This document shows positions 34,891-45,506 of a stretch of DNA of 64,000 bases, piece after piece. The DNA lies in assembly GCF_000001635.26 (NCBI RefSeq), contig NC_000071.6, positions 4,977,001-5,041,000 of the forward strand, written 5' to 3'. This DNA comes from Mus musculus. Taxonomy: Eukaryota; Chordata; Mammalia; Rodentia; Muridae. A model generated the notes under the pieces. The model was not told the DNA's origin and did not search any database. It saw nothing but the letters and a program-made list of their open reading frames with translations. Within the stretch, counting starts at the first letter, position 1. Each line of letters starts with the position of its first letter. A program made the position numbers and the translations under genes.

Positions 34891-35166
34891 ACTTGTGTTG
34901 AGCTTTGTGAGAACAAGTCATTTGGAACTACATGGCAGGAACCTGAAATAAACCAAGGAAAAGAAGTACCAATGGCAAAGAAGTAGTAAAAACCTTTCAT
35001 TCTTGCACATGAAGACCTCTGACCCCATCTGGTTCCTGCCTGCAGGAGACAGGATGTACAGACAGCTTGGTAATTTATTTTTTATCTCTCTACTTTAGAA
35101 CCATTCTCTATCATTTTTAATGTTTCTATCTTCAACATGTTTAGGCTTCCTGACTGACAATACAAG
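34891..35166. other. Intronic sequence, nothing recognised
   Basis: Unremarkable spacer between the minisatellite and the LTR-like element. Confidence 0.4.
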
Positions 35167-35171
35167 GCATC

Positions 35172-35566
35172 TGTCTTAGTCAGGGTTTCTATTCCTGCAC
35201 AAACATCATGACCAAGAAGCAAGTTGGGGAGGAAAGGGTTTATTCGGCTTACACTTCCATACTGCTGTTCATCACCAAGGAAGTCAGGACTGGAACTCAA
35301 GCAGGTCAGGGAGCAGGAGTTGATGCAGAGACCATGGAGGGATGTTCCTTACTGGCTTGCTTCCCCTGGCTTGCTCAGCCTGCTCTCTTATAGAACCCAA
35401 GACTACCAGCCCAGAGATGGTCCCACCCACAAGTGGCCTTTCACCCTTGATCACTAATTGAGAAAATGCCTTACAGTTGGATCTCATGGAGGCATTTCCT
35501 CAACTGAAGCTCCTTTTTCTGTGATAACTCCAGCTGTGTCAAGTTGACACAAAACTAGTTAGTACA
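35172..35566 (-). mobile_element. Rodent LTR-like element (RMER15-like), perfect 5-bp TSD
   Basis: The 395-bp unit begins TGTCTTAGTCAGGGTTTC and ends AAAACTAGTTAGTACA. On the minus strand this reads TGTACTAACTAG...AAGACA. GCATC flanks both ends (35167-35171, 35567-35571). Interior AAGCAAGTTGGGGAGGAAAG and GTGTCAAGTTGACACAAAAC are family signatures. It is the same family as 45100-45501, in the opposite orientation. It lies in the sense direction of Cdk14. Confidence 0.85.
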
Positions 35567-35571
35567 GCATC

Positions 35572-36811
35572 TCTTCAAATGCTGCACTGATTTCAATCTA
35601 GGGCAAGCAAACCATTGTATCCTTAACTTATGTCAGAATGCCATGGGGTAAAAGGCAAGTGACCTACTTCTGTACAGCTGCTCCAGTTGTTATCGCAGTT
35701 GTGATCAAGACTGTTTTGAATTAAAGTCATACATTAGTGGGAATGTTTTTCCCATAATGCATGCCACATAACTTCTAGTTAAATGCACACATAAGGGTTT
35801 ATGTGCCAAAGTGACTGCACAAATCCCACATTACATCATAAACACAATTTCACTCGGAGAATGAGAATTAGTTTCATATCATTCTAGACAGATGGAACTC
35901 AGATGTCTGACTACATCTAGTTAAAATGCTAGTATGGTGGTTTTCTAAATTTTTCTGCCAAGAATTCTTTCCAAGGTTATTGACCTGTGTTTCCACTGTC
36001 TTCTTATTTAAGCTCACATTAAACATTGTGGATTTGGAATACCCACACCTTCCTGTTTGTACATAAAAATAAACTCTCTGCTGTCTGCCTTCTGCCTTTC
36101 ATCTTGCTCCCATACCCTGCAACTCCGACTGAAGCCGACCACATCCTACGTGTGCAGAGCTGAGCTTGCCGGAGGGGTGGGGAGGTATCAGATACACGGT
36201 CAGGACTACCTACAGCATGTTTTTTTTACATCTACTTTTCCTAGTTTACATAACTTCCAGAATATGATACTTAGAGGACAAACCTACACTATAGTTCTGT
36301 TCAGTTGGAACAAAATGATGTAGTTAGCACTGCAGATTTTAAATGCTTGGCTGGCTGAGAGGTTGGGCCATTCATTTCTAATGGATGTTTCATGACATCA
36401 TCTTTCTCAAAAATTAAGAGTACACTAATGAAGCTGAAAGAATTATACTTAACGACCATATAGAAATTATCATGCACAAAAAATAAAGAGTAGAGCTACA
36501 CACATATCAGTATTATTAATACAGAATTTTTTTTTGCTGGAATTGCCAAGCAGCAAAAAAGTCCTTTCATTCACATGAAGGCACTGATCTGTCTCCCCTC
36601 CCCCCATTAGTTCCCGCTCCTTCAGCAGACAGAGTAAGTTGACAGCACTGAGTGGTTTGCTGAGAGCAAATCTATCTACTTATGCACTACACTTAAGAAG
36701 TGATGTTGTACATGGGGCAGTGTCTCCTTTGTGGCTTCCCCCGGCCCCTGAGAATTTGAATGTATATAATGACTATCTACTGAGTCTAAATTCTTCTTTA
36801 AGAAAACATGG
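35572..36811. other. Intronic sequence, nothing recognised
   Basis: No exon or named repeat is recognised. Confidence 0.4.
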
Positions 36812-37135
36812 GCAATCCTGGAAACATGGCTCATGGTGTTTACATGCATGAAGACCTGAGTTCAAATTCCCAGCATGCACACATACAAACTTGGGTGTGG
36901 TGATGCCCACCTGTAATCCTAACACTGTGGTGGCTGAGATGGACAAGAGAGGAGGATCGCTGGGGCTTGCTGGTCACCAGCCTAGCTCCAGGTCATGTGA
37001 CCATTTGAAGGGGGTAAGACAAAGACGATTCAACAGGTCACCTGATATCTTCCTCCAGTCTCCATGTGAAGGCACACCAGCCTGTGTACTTGCATACACA
37101 CATGCATACACCACATGAATATACAAACACACTAC
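36812..37135 (+). mobile_element. B4 SINE, near full length
   Basis: A tRNA-like head (TGGAAACATGGCTCATGGTG, AAGACCTGAGTTCAAATTCC) is fused to a B1-like part (GGTGTGGTGATGCCCACCTG, TAATCCTAACACTGTGG, CAGCCTAGCTCCAGGTCATG) and a CACATGCATACA tail. This head-plus-B1 structure defines B4. Confidence 0.85.
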
Positions 37136-37371
37136 AAAGAAAGAACACAGGGTTGCCACATACTGCTCGGTTAAAATTCCTCGTGAGATTCAAAGTACTG
37201 ATTTTATGATTACTCAACTGGAAAGGTATCTTGATGCAGTCACACAGCTTTCAAATTTTGAAACTCAAATTTTAGAAATCTAACTTAGGTCATTGGTATA
37301 GGGATCATTTTTCCCCCCCGGGGTAAAAAATAAAATAATGAATTCCAATGACATCACTAGTTTAAATGGCC

Positions 37372-37592
37372 TGGGATTGGAGATTTGGCTCAACAGTTAA
37401 GGTATATACTATTAAGGGGGCCGGAGTTTGGTCCTTGCACCCAAATTATGGCTCAACGCTGCCTGTCAGCACAGCTTCAATAAGGCCTGAAGCCTCTGGC
37501 TCCCACAGACACTGCACTCCTGCATATAGACATTCCTACCCTAATACTTACATGCATATGGCCAACTAAAAATAAAATCTTTCCAAAATTTA
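37372..37592 (+). mobile_element. B3/B2-type SINE
   Basis: GGATTGGAGATTTGGCTCAA, CAGTTAAGGTATATACTATT, a diverged middle and AAAAATAAAATCTTTCC at the end are SINE-like. Confidence 0.75.
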
Positions 37593-37959
37593 ACATAGCA
37601 ATTCAAACAAAATTGGCAATTCTTTGCCATAATAAGCAAAGAATGATGTCCTTTCGGGCCTCGATGCCTTTAATTTAGCTGTTTATTGTGATAAACAACG
37701 CAAAGTTAACCATAAAAATAGAGTATAAAAGTGAATTTAAATAAAGTCAAAGGAAACTACATGATTTTTGATGCTAAAAACCAGTCTAAAAATGTGGAAA
37801 ATAACCGCAGCATTTATTATTATCTGACACCAAAAACCCTCTCTATTTCTTTCTGCAGTTTAGTAGGGTAAGATATAGCAAATTAACAATATTTTAAAAT
37901 ATATTTTAAAGCCAATTTTCCTTCTTTTTCTCTTCCTTTAATTTTTGTTTACTTGTTTT
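37593..37959. other. AT-rich intronic sequence, nothing recognised
   Basis: No exon or named repeat is recognised. Confidence 0.4.
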
Positions 37960-38037
37960 TGGTAGTGCTGGGTTCAAAGCTAAGCTTCTGCACCTATCAG
38001 GCAAATGGTTTGTCTCTGAGCTCTATCCCCAGTCTGA
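37960..38037 (-). mobile_element. ID-type SINE
   Basis: TTGGTAGTGCTGGGTTCAAA and TCTGAGCTCTATCCCCAGTC match an antisense ID element. Confidence 0.75.
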
Positions 38038-38064
38038 CATTCTTTACTTCTCACATCTGATTTC

Positions 38065-38130
38065 ATGTTGGAGATCAAACCTAGAGACTTGCACACACTC
38101 AGCAAGTATTGTACCACTGAGGTCCACCTG
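38065..38130 (-). mobile_element. ID-type SINE
   Basis: TGTTGGAGATCAAACCTAGA, GACTTGCACACACTCAGCAA and GTATTGTACCACTGAGGTC match a second antisense ID element. Confidence 0.7.
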
Positions 38131-38266
38131 ACCCAGTAATGTCCTTCTGGATTAAGAGAATAAACAGATGAGCTATACTTTCCCTATTTGTCATATTCAC
38201 TCCTCATTATAGGTAAGGTCAAATAAAATATGAAAGTCATGGGCAACTTTAAGAAAAGTATGTTTC

Positions 38267-39738
38267 TTGGACTTGAGCTTTGTGCAAGGTGGATCTATTT
38301 TCATTATTCTACATACAGCCAGCCAATTAGACCACCACCATTCATTGAAGATGTTTTCTTTTTTCCACTGTATGGTTTTGGCTTCTTTGTTGAAGATAAA
38401 ATGTTCATAGATATATGGATTTATTTCTGGGTCATCGATTCTCTTCCATTGATCGACACCTCTGTCTCTGTACCAATACCCTGTGGTCTTTATTACTATT
38501 GCTTTGTAGCACAGCCTGAGGTCAGGGATGGTGATTCCCCCAGAGCTTTTATTGCTAATAACTGTTTTGGGTATCCTGGAATTTTAGTTTTTCCAGATGA
38601 AGTTGAGAATTGCTCTTTCTGTGATGAGTTGTGTTGGAATTTTGATGGGGTTTGCATTGACTCTGTAGATTGCTTTTGGTAAAATGACCGTTTTCAATAT
38701 GTAATCCTGCCAATCCATGAGCATGGGAGAGCTTTCTATCTTCTGAGATCTTCTTCGATTTCTTTCTTCAGGGATTTGAAGTTCTTCTAATGTACATCTT
38801 TCACTTGCTTGGTAAGAGTTGCATCAAGATATTTTATAGTATTTGTGGCTATTATAAAAGGTGTTGTTTCCCTAATTTCTTTCTCAGCCTGCTTATCATT
38901 TGTATAAAGGAAGGCTACTGATTTGTTTGAGTTAATTTTATATGCAGCCACTTTGCTGAAGTTGTTTATCAGCTGTAGGCACTCTCTGGGAGAATTGTGG
39001 CAGTCGCTTATGTATACTATCATATCATTGCAAATAGCAAAATTTTGACTTCCTCCTTTCCAATTTGTAACCCCTTGGTCTCCTTTTGTTCTCTAATTGC
39101 TTCATCTAGGACTTCAAGTACTATATTAAATATATAGGTAGAAAATGGGCAGCCTTGTTTTGTCCCTGTTTTTTTTTTTTTCTTTTAGGATTGCTTCTAG
39201 TTTCTCTCCATTTAATTTGACATTGGCTGTTGATTTGCAGTAAATTGCTTTTTTATGTTTAGGTAGGTGCCTGAATTCCTGATATTTTCAAGACTTTTAA
39301 CATGAAAGGGCGTTGTATTTTGTCAAAGGCTTTTCCAGCATCTAATGAGATGATCGTGTGATTTTTTTTCCTTGAGTTGGTTTATATAGTTTATTACGTT
39401 GATGGATTTTCATATATTGAACCATCTATACATTCATGTGATGAAGCCTACTTGATCATGGTGAATGATGGTTTTGATGGGCTATTCGATTCAGTTTGCT
39501 AGAATTTTATTGAATATTTTTGCATTAATATTTGTAAGTGAAATTTGCCTGAAGTTCTCTTTCTTTGTAGGGTCTTTGTGTGATTTAGGGATCAGAGTAA
39601 CTCTGGCTTCATAGAATGAATTAGGTAGTGTTCCTTCTGTTTCAATTCTGTGGAATAGTTTGAGGAGTATTGGTAACAGGTCTTCTTTGAAGGTCTGGTA
39701 GAATTTTGCACTAAAACCAATCTGGCCCTGAGCTTTTT
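38267..39738 (-). mobile_element. L1 ORF2 segment, inverted 5' part of a twin-primed L1
   Basis: The + strand is the reverse complement of rodent L1 ORF2. Its minus-strand reading runs from the reverse-transcriptase region (the sense of GGTCTGGTAGAATTTTGCAC at about 39692) to a region beyond it near 38270. It is full of stops and small indels, so it is dead. The 150-codon frame at 38230-38682 on the + strand is antisense to this L1. It joins the + strand L1 part directly at about 39738/39739. Confidence 0.93.
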
Positions 39739-40975
39739 AAAATAGTTCTACCTGAACACCTAGCTATACCACTCTTGGGCATATACTCAAAAGATGCCCC
39801 ACCATACCACAAGGACACATGCTCCACTATGTTCATTGCAGACTTTTTTGTAATAGTTTGAAGCTGGAAACAACCCAGATGTCCCCCAATCAAAGAATGG
39901 TTATAGAAAGGTGGTTCATTTACACAATGGAATGCTATTCACCTTTTAAAAATGAGGATATCATGAATTTTGCAAGCAAATGGATGGATGGAACTAGAAA
40001 ATATCATCTTGAGTGAGGTAACCCAGACCCAAAAGGGCATGTATGTTATGTATTCACTGATAAGTGGAAATTAACTAAAATGTACAGAATACCTAGGATA
40101 GTCACAAGCAGAAAGGCACAAAAAAAGGATGCTTCAATCCCACTTAGAAGGGGAAAGAAAATAATCATGGGATGCAGAGGGAGGGAGGGACCAGGACTGG
40201 AGATGGGAGGGGAAAAGGGGGTGGGGCAGAAGAAACACCCAGAGGGCCAGCAGAATGAGTGGAAATATGCAGCCTGAGGGGGTGAGGGGTGGAGTGGCCC
40301 TCCAGAAAGTAAGAGACGGGGGAGGTGAGAGACTCTCAGTACCCAATGGGGGTGACCCTAGCCAAAATGCCCAACATCAGGGAGAGGGAACCCGAAGAGC
40401 CCAGCACAAGTAGATAAATAGGGCCTCAAGTGGAGGGACGGGTTACTAACACACAGTCAAAATTTCTGACCCAGAATTGTGCCTGTCTAAAAGAACTGAA
40501 GGGACAAAAGTAGAGAAGAGACTGAAGCCTAGCATGGCTGCCCTCTGAGAGGCTCTACCAGCAGCTGACTGAGACAGATGCAGATACTTACAGCCAACCA
40601 TTGGACTGAGGTCTGGGACCCCTACGGAGGAATTAGGGGAAGGATTGAAGAAACTGAAAGGATGGGCAACCCCATAGGAAGACCAGCAGTCTCAATTAAC
40701 TGGGCCCCTGGGGGGCTCCTAGAGTCTGAGCAACCAACCAGGCAGTATACATGGGCTGGTTCCAGGCCCCTGGTACATATATAGCAGAGGACTGCCTGGC
40801 CTCAGTGGGAGATGTGCCTAATCTTTGAGAGACCTGAGGCCCCAGGGAAGGGGGAGGCCTCTGTGTGTCAGGGACTACCCTCTTGGAGGCTAGGGGGAGG
40901 AGGAGTGATGTGAGGAACTATGGGAGAGGGGGCAAGGAGTCAGGGCAAAGGCTGGAACATAAAATAAAAATTTAA
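39739..40975 (+). mobile_element. L1 ORF2 C-terminus and 3' UTR, sense part of the twin-primed L1
   Basis: It starts AAATAGTTCTACCTGAACAC and CTAGCTATACCACTCTTGGG, continues through AGCTGGAAACAACCCAGATG and CACTGATAAGTGGAAATTA (end of ORF2), then an Lx-like 3' UTR to AACATAAAATAAAAATTTAA. The stretch of ORF2 between its start and the left end of the inverted part, roughly 220 codons, is missing. An imperfect TSD is possible: ACTTTAAGAAAAG (38246-38258) and ATTTAAAGAGAAAGG (40970-40984). Confidence 0.93.
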
Positions 40976-40985
40976 AGAGAAAGGC

Positions 40986-41457
40986 TACAATTAAAATTCA
41001 AATAATAAAAACAACTACGTTACATTTCCATGCGTACAAACACGGCAATTTTAGTATAGCTTACATGTCTCCATGGTAAGGCAAACAGTATCTGAGGACA
41101 TGCTACACTTGTTGTGGAAGGCTAGGGGAGACTCAGAGACCTGGAGGATAGAAGGGCTAGAGAGTCTCAGCCTTTTGGACTGTGGGATATGGGAACAACA
41201 CAGGCATCGGGCATGTCAGGCAGAGGAAAGAGAGTCTAGTAAGCAGGGAATCTTGAGAGAGTCAAGTCCTCATATGGCTCTGTGTGAAAAAGTGGAAGAA
41301 AGGGTAAAGCAGCCAAAAAATCATATTGACTTCTAAGAAAATTTTGTTTCACTCCTCAGCAAGAACCCACCAACCCTTTTCTTCTAATACTCAGAGGAAG
41401 AAACTTGAGAGCTGATGTACCCACAGATACCCAATTTGTGCTGATTAAGCAATAACA
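40986..41457. other. Intronic sequence, nothing recognised
   Basis: No exon or named repeat is recognised. Confidence 0.4.
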
Positions 41458-41712
41458 GAGGGGCTAAAAAGACAGCTCAGTGGTTAAAAGCACTGGCTGA
41501 TTTTCCAGGGTATCCGGGTTCCAGGGATACCAGATTTCAATTCTCAACGCCCACATAGCAGCTCACAACTGTTTACTAACTCCAGTTCTAGAGGATCAGA
41601 TGTCCTCTTCTGGTCCCCACAGTCACTATATGCATAGGCTTCATAGATACACATGCAGACAAAAACACCCATATGAGATAAACAAACAAACAAACAAACA
41701 AACAACAGACAC
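41458..41712 (+). mobile_element. B3/B2-type SINE with (CAAA)n tail
   Basis: GGGGCTAAAAAGACAGCTCA, GTGGTTAAAAGCACTGGCTG, AGCAGCTCACAACTGTTTAC and CAGATGTCCTCTTCTGGTCC, then AAACAAACAAACAAACAAAC. A GGTATCCGGGTTCCAGGGAT insertion lies in the head. Confidence 0.9.
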
Positions 41713-41967
41713 ACCTTTCAGAGTAGAACCAATTACAATAGCTAGTTGTTAAGTCACCTGGCCCTTCCCAGTCCGAGCAGCAATCGCTGAAGGGAAAATA
41801 CCTGCTCCTCCAGATGCCCAGCGAGAGGTAGGTGCAGAACAACATAAGGACCACAGGCCAACTCCTGCCTACTATGAAGTTTCATATGGCCTCTGAGAAA
41901 TGGAAGCATTCTGTTTCCTCTCCAATTTATTTACTTTTATTGACATATTAAAGTATACACAGTACAC

Positions 41968-41970
<3 letters not shown>

Positions 41971-42011
<41 letters not shown>
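41971..42011. repeat. (CA)n microsatellite
   Basis: About 20 CA units, preceded by a doubled AGTACAC. Confidence 0.97.
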
Positions 42012-42014
<3 letters not shown>

Positions 42015-42684
42015 CATTGTATTGACAAGTTGCTCTGAAATAGATGTGTGCAATAGTAAAAATCTAGCTAATTAACATCTGCATTACTTTCTGTGTGAGA
42101 AAGCCTGATATTCACACCCAGGGTTTCTCAGTAACCCACTGCACTGTCATTATCCTGTCACCACACACATTGGGAGGCTTCTGGATCACTCCTTATTGTC
42201 ACTTTCAGTCCTTGATCAGCATCCCTTGATTAAAGACGGGTAAAGCGATGAACCACAGAGACAATATGAATAGGGACATGCTTCAAAAACACGTCCTGTA
42301 AGGATTTCTTCTCAATATGCAGGCAGGGTTTGGGAGTTGGTTGGTATAATAGGGTGAAAGAATTATTCATCTCTATGAGCTATTACCACAAAGAATTTTT
42401 TCTTCTGTTAGAAGATTGGGGCGAATATCTCATTTCTTGAGAGAAATGCCTTTTACTTTATAACATACATGCCAGGACAATCAGCCCGTTAAAGCTGGAT
42501 TTGATATGTAGATGCACAGAATCTGGGATCTAAGTCCAGGAAATGTTTTTCTACCCTATATTTTTTCTTTTATGCCTATACCGTCTGTCACCGACTCTGC
42601 TGATAAATGGGGAATCGCTGCTTTTACATTACATTTTAGGTTTTCTTTTCCTTGTACTAAATATGGAGATTGGAAGCTTGTACC
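42012..42684. other. Intronic sequence, nothing recognised
   Basis: No exon or named repeat is recognised. Confidence 0.4.
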
Positions 42685-43012
42685 ACCTTTTTGCGGTTGT
42701 TACTGTCATGAATACACAAAGCAGATCAGCTATATGAAGCAAAAAGATTTATTTAGCTCCCAGCTAGGGAGGTTAAAAGTCCAAGCATCAGCCACTGGTT
42801 CATGACAGGGATCCTCGCCTTGGCTGCATCATCTCACAGTGAAGCAGGAGAGAAAGGCAGGGTAGAGTATGGCTAACTCTCCCTCGAGCCCATAACCATA
42901 CCTGGTTATGCTGTATTCTTCCTCGGAATACCTGCCTCTCTCTTGACCCTTGCGTTTGATTATATAACCAAAGTCCCAAACTGGATGGAAAAGATCGAGG
43001 TTGCCAAAATCA
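42685..43012 (-). mobile_element. Old LTR-like/DNA repeat, antisense
   Basis: ATGAATACACAAAGCAGATC, AAAAGATTTATTTAGCTCCC, AGGTTAAAAGTCCAAGCATC and CATCATCTCACAGTGAAGC resemble an antisense medium-reiteration repeat. The identity is unsure. Confidence 0.45.
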
Positions 43013-43047
43013 CCTACTGATATGCATTCTGCAATGCATGTTTATTA

Positions 43048-43170
43048 AAGTCCTGGCCAGGTTGTATATCAACTCCTAGCACTTATACAGATGATGCAGG
43101 AGGATCATGAGTTCAAGTCCAGAGCAGGCTACACAATGAGGCCCTGTCCCAAAACACAGGAGGAAAAGGC
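43048..43170 (+). mobile_element. Old B1-type SINE
   Basis: CAGGAGGATCATGAGTTCAA, GAGCAGGCTACACAATGAGG and CCCTGTCCCAAAACAC are B1-like. Confidence 0.7.
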
Positions 43171-45094
43171 AGGGTGAGGACATAGTTATATCTATCACCA
43201 ATCATATTTGATTCCAAGCATGATAAAAGTGGTCATAGGAGACCTTTAAACAAGAAGTGAAGACTTTGGTCTCATGTAGCTGTGTTTACATGCCAAGCGG
43301 AGGAGTAAGCCTGACCCACAGGGCCTGTGCATTCTACGTGCAGTGCCTCAGGGCCCACTGATCTGCCACTAGCACTGCAGGGAGACGCTACCCCTTTGCA
43401 TGCCAACTGCAGGAGGCCTCTAATGTCGTGCACAGAACATTCTTGGCCTTTTAGAACCATGTGCATCTTCAAAACCTCTGGCAAGAGGACTGCAGATCAA
43501 GACACTGCAAGCAGTGACAGGAGGCAAGCAGATGAACAGACCCAGAAGTCAGAGTGACTTCATTGCATTGCCTTTCAAAATTATTTTAGCACCAGAAATT
43601 CCCCTTCAGCGCATGTGTCCAGCCAAAAGCACCATGAGTAGCAATGTCTCTGTTTAATATGCATGCTGGTCCTGCAGGATCCTATCAGAACCTGGACTCT
43701 GGCTCACCGAGTGAGGGCTGAGGCCTGAGACTTGTAACAAGTGATGCTGAGGTGGCTGTCCTCCAAGTCAGACACAGACAAGCAAGAACCTAAAAGAATC
43801 TGGGTAATTCTGTTTTGAAAATAGTGTGGGTGCCTCCAATAAATTCTATGAACACATATTAGAGCTATGGCTGAAAAAAACGACAATGAAACAATGAACT
43901 ACTAAATTAAATTAGGTTAAATGAGAGGCACAATCTAAATGCAACCCTAACTCAGAAGGCTTCCTCGTTAATTAACCTAGCAGGTAATTTTATTTAGCTA
44001 TGGTTCGCTGAAGTACACCACTCTCCAATAAAAATTGGAGCTATTTTGTGCACTAAGGTGGCCATATATTCATCCCACTTTTCTCTTGCAAAACGAACCA
44101 ACTTTTCTCATCTCGAAAATTAGCTTGTAAAAGACAAAAAAAAAATCACCTAATTTTTATTGTAACAGTAAGAAAATGTCTTACTCATAACAGATGCAAT
44201 CTTTTCATTCTGGCACTGAGTCGGTGAAAAGTAAAAGATTAAAATATTACACTTTGCCATGCCCTTGGTGGGTACCGAAGGGACTGAATTTACTAAAGTG
44301 CCAGTCACCATTTACGTGGTTAGTGCTTCATTAGGCACCGATAGGCACAATATATCTTTGTCAAATACTTCTATGGAGGCCTCAGCTTTTAGGCCATGAA
44401 CACAACACAAAGCCCAGGACTGTGAGGGGGAAAAAAAAAAACCATTCAATTCCATGCAGTGGAGTTACAGCAGACAGGGCAACTTGGAACTACATTTTCA
44501 AAACTCTTTAACAAAATTATGTCTCCAAGAAGATACATTTGCATAGTAAGCAAATCAGAATAAAAATTAAGCAAAATAGAAGAACGAGTTCTGAAGAGTG
44601 GAGTTCCAGGCTGGCCCCAGCAGGGGTTTGCAGGTCTCTGACCTGAGTCCACATCTGTAGTTAAGAGCAAGAAGAAACAGCAAGGATGTCAACACACCAA
44701 AGTGCCATGTGCTCCACATGCTCCAATGATAACATATATGTTCAGTAGCATGTGCATGTCTGTGTCTTATATCAGTCTTAATCAAGTGCTAAAACAAATA
44801 TTTCTGTCTTTCTTGTTTCCTTTTAGTTTTCTGTCTATCATCTGCACAGCCCACATTCATAAATCCAGGAATTATCTAAAACCCTTGTCTTTCATGGGAT
44901 AAAGCCAAGCTGTCATTTGTCATAGCCTGAGCATTCTTCTAACCTCTAGCCACTTGGCCTTTGCTCTCTGCCTAGACTTGCTTTCCCCCAAACTAATTCT
45001 GAGTTGCTATCTGACATCTCTATCTACAAGTGCTGGCATTTTATGTCCTAGTGATGCATTCTTCCAGGAATGTACCTAGCACTGAACTTAGAAA
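43171..45094. other. Intronic sequence with a conserved-like core
   Basis: No exon is recognised. Positions about 44010-44400 are repeat-free with homeodomain-like TTAGCT and AATTAG words and look like old, slowly changing non-coding DNA (inference only). Confidence 0.35.
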
Positions 45095-45099
45095 GATGG

Positions 45100-45501
45100 T
45101 GTGCTGACTAGTTTTATGTCACCTTGACAGAAACTAGAGTTATCTGAATGGGGGGAACCTCAATTGAGAAAAATGCCCTTGTAAAATCTGGCTGTAGGGC
45201 CTTTTTAAATTAGTGATTGATGTAGGAGGGCCCAGGTCATTTTGGGTGGTGCCATCCATGGGCTGGTAGTCCTGGGTTCTATAGGAGCATTGGCTAGGCA
45301 AGACATGAGGAGAAAGGCAGTAAAAAGCACCTGTCCATGGCCTCTGTATTAGTGCATACTTCTTGGTTCCTACTGTTTGAGTTCCTGTCCTGACTTCCTT
45401 CGATGATTATATGAAACTTTAAGCAGCATAAACCCTTTCCTCCCCAACTTGCCATTTGGTCAAATTGTTTCATTGCAGCAATAGAAACCCTAACTTGGAC
45501 A
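45100..45501 (+). mobile_element. Rodent LTR-like element (RMER15-like), perfect 5-bp TSD
   Basis: The 402-bp unit starts TGTGCTGACTAGTTTTATGT and ends CCCTAACTTGGACA, flanked by GATGG (45095-45099, 45502-45506). Interior CACCTTGACAGAAACTAGAG, GGGTTCTATAGGAGC and CTTTCCTCCCCAACTTGCC are family marks. It is antisense to Cdk14. Confidence 0.87.
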
Positions 45502-45506
45502 GATGG

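Noticed and set aside
38230..38682. 150-codon + strand ORF, longest in the window
   Set aside because: It is antisense to decayed L1 ORF2; its open frame is accidental.
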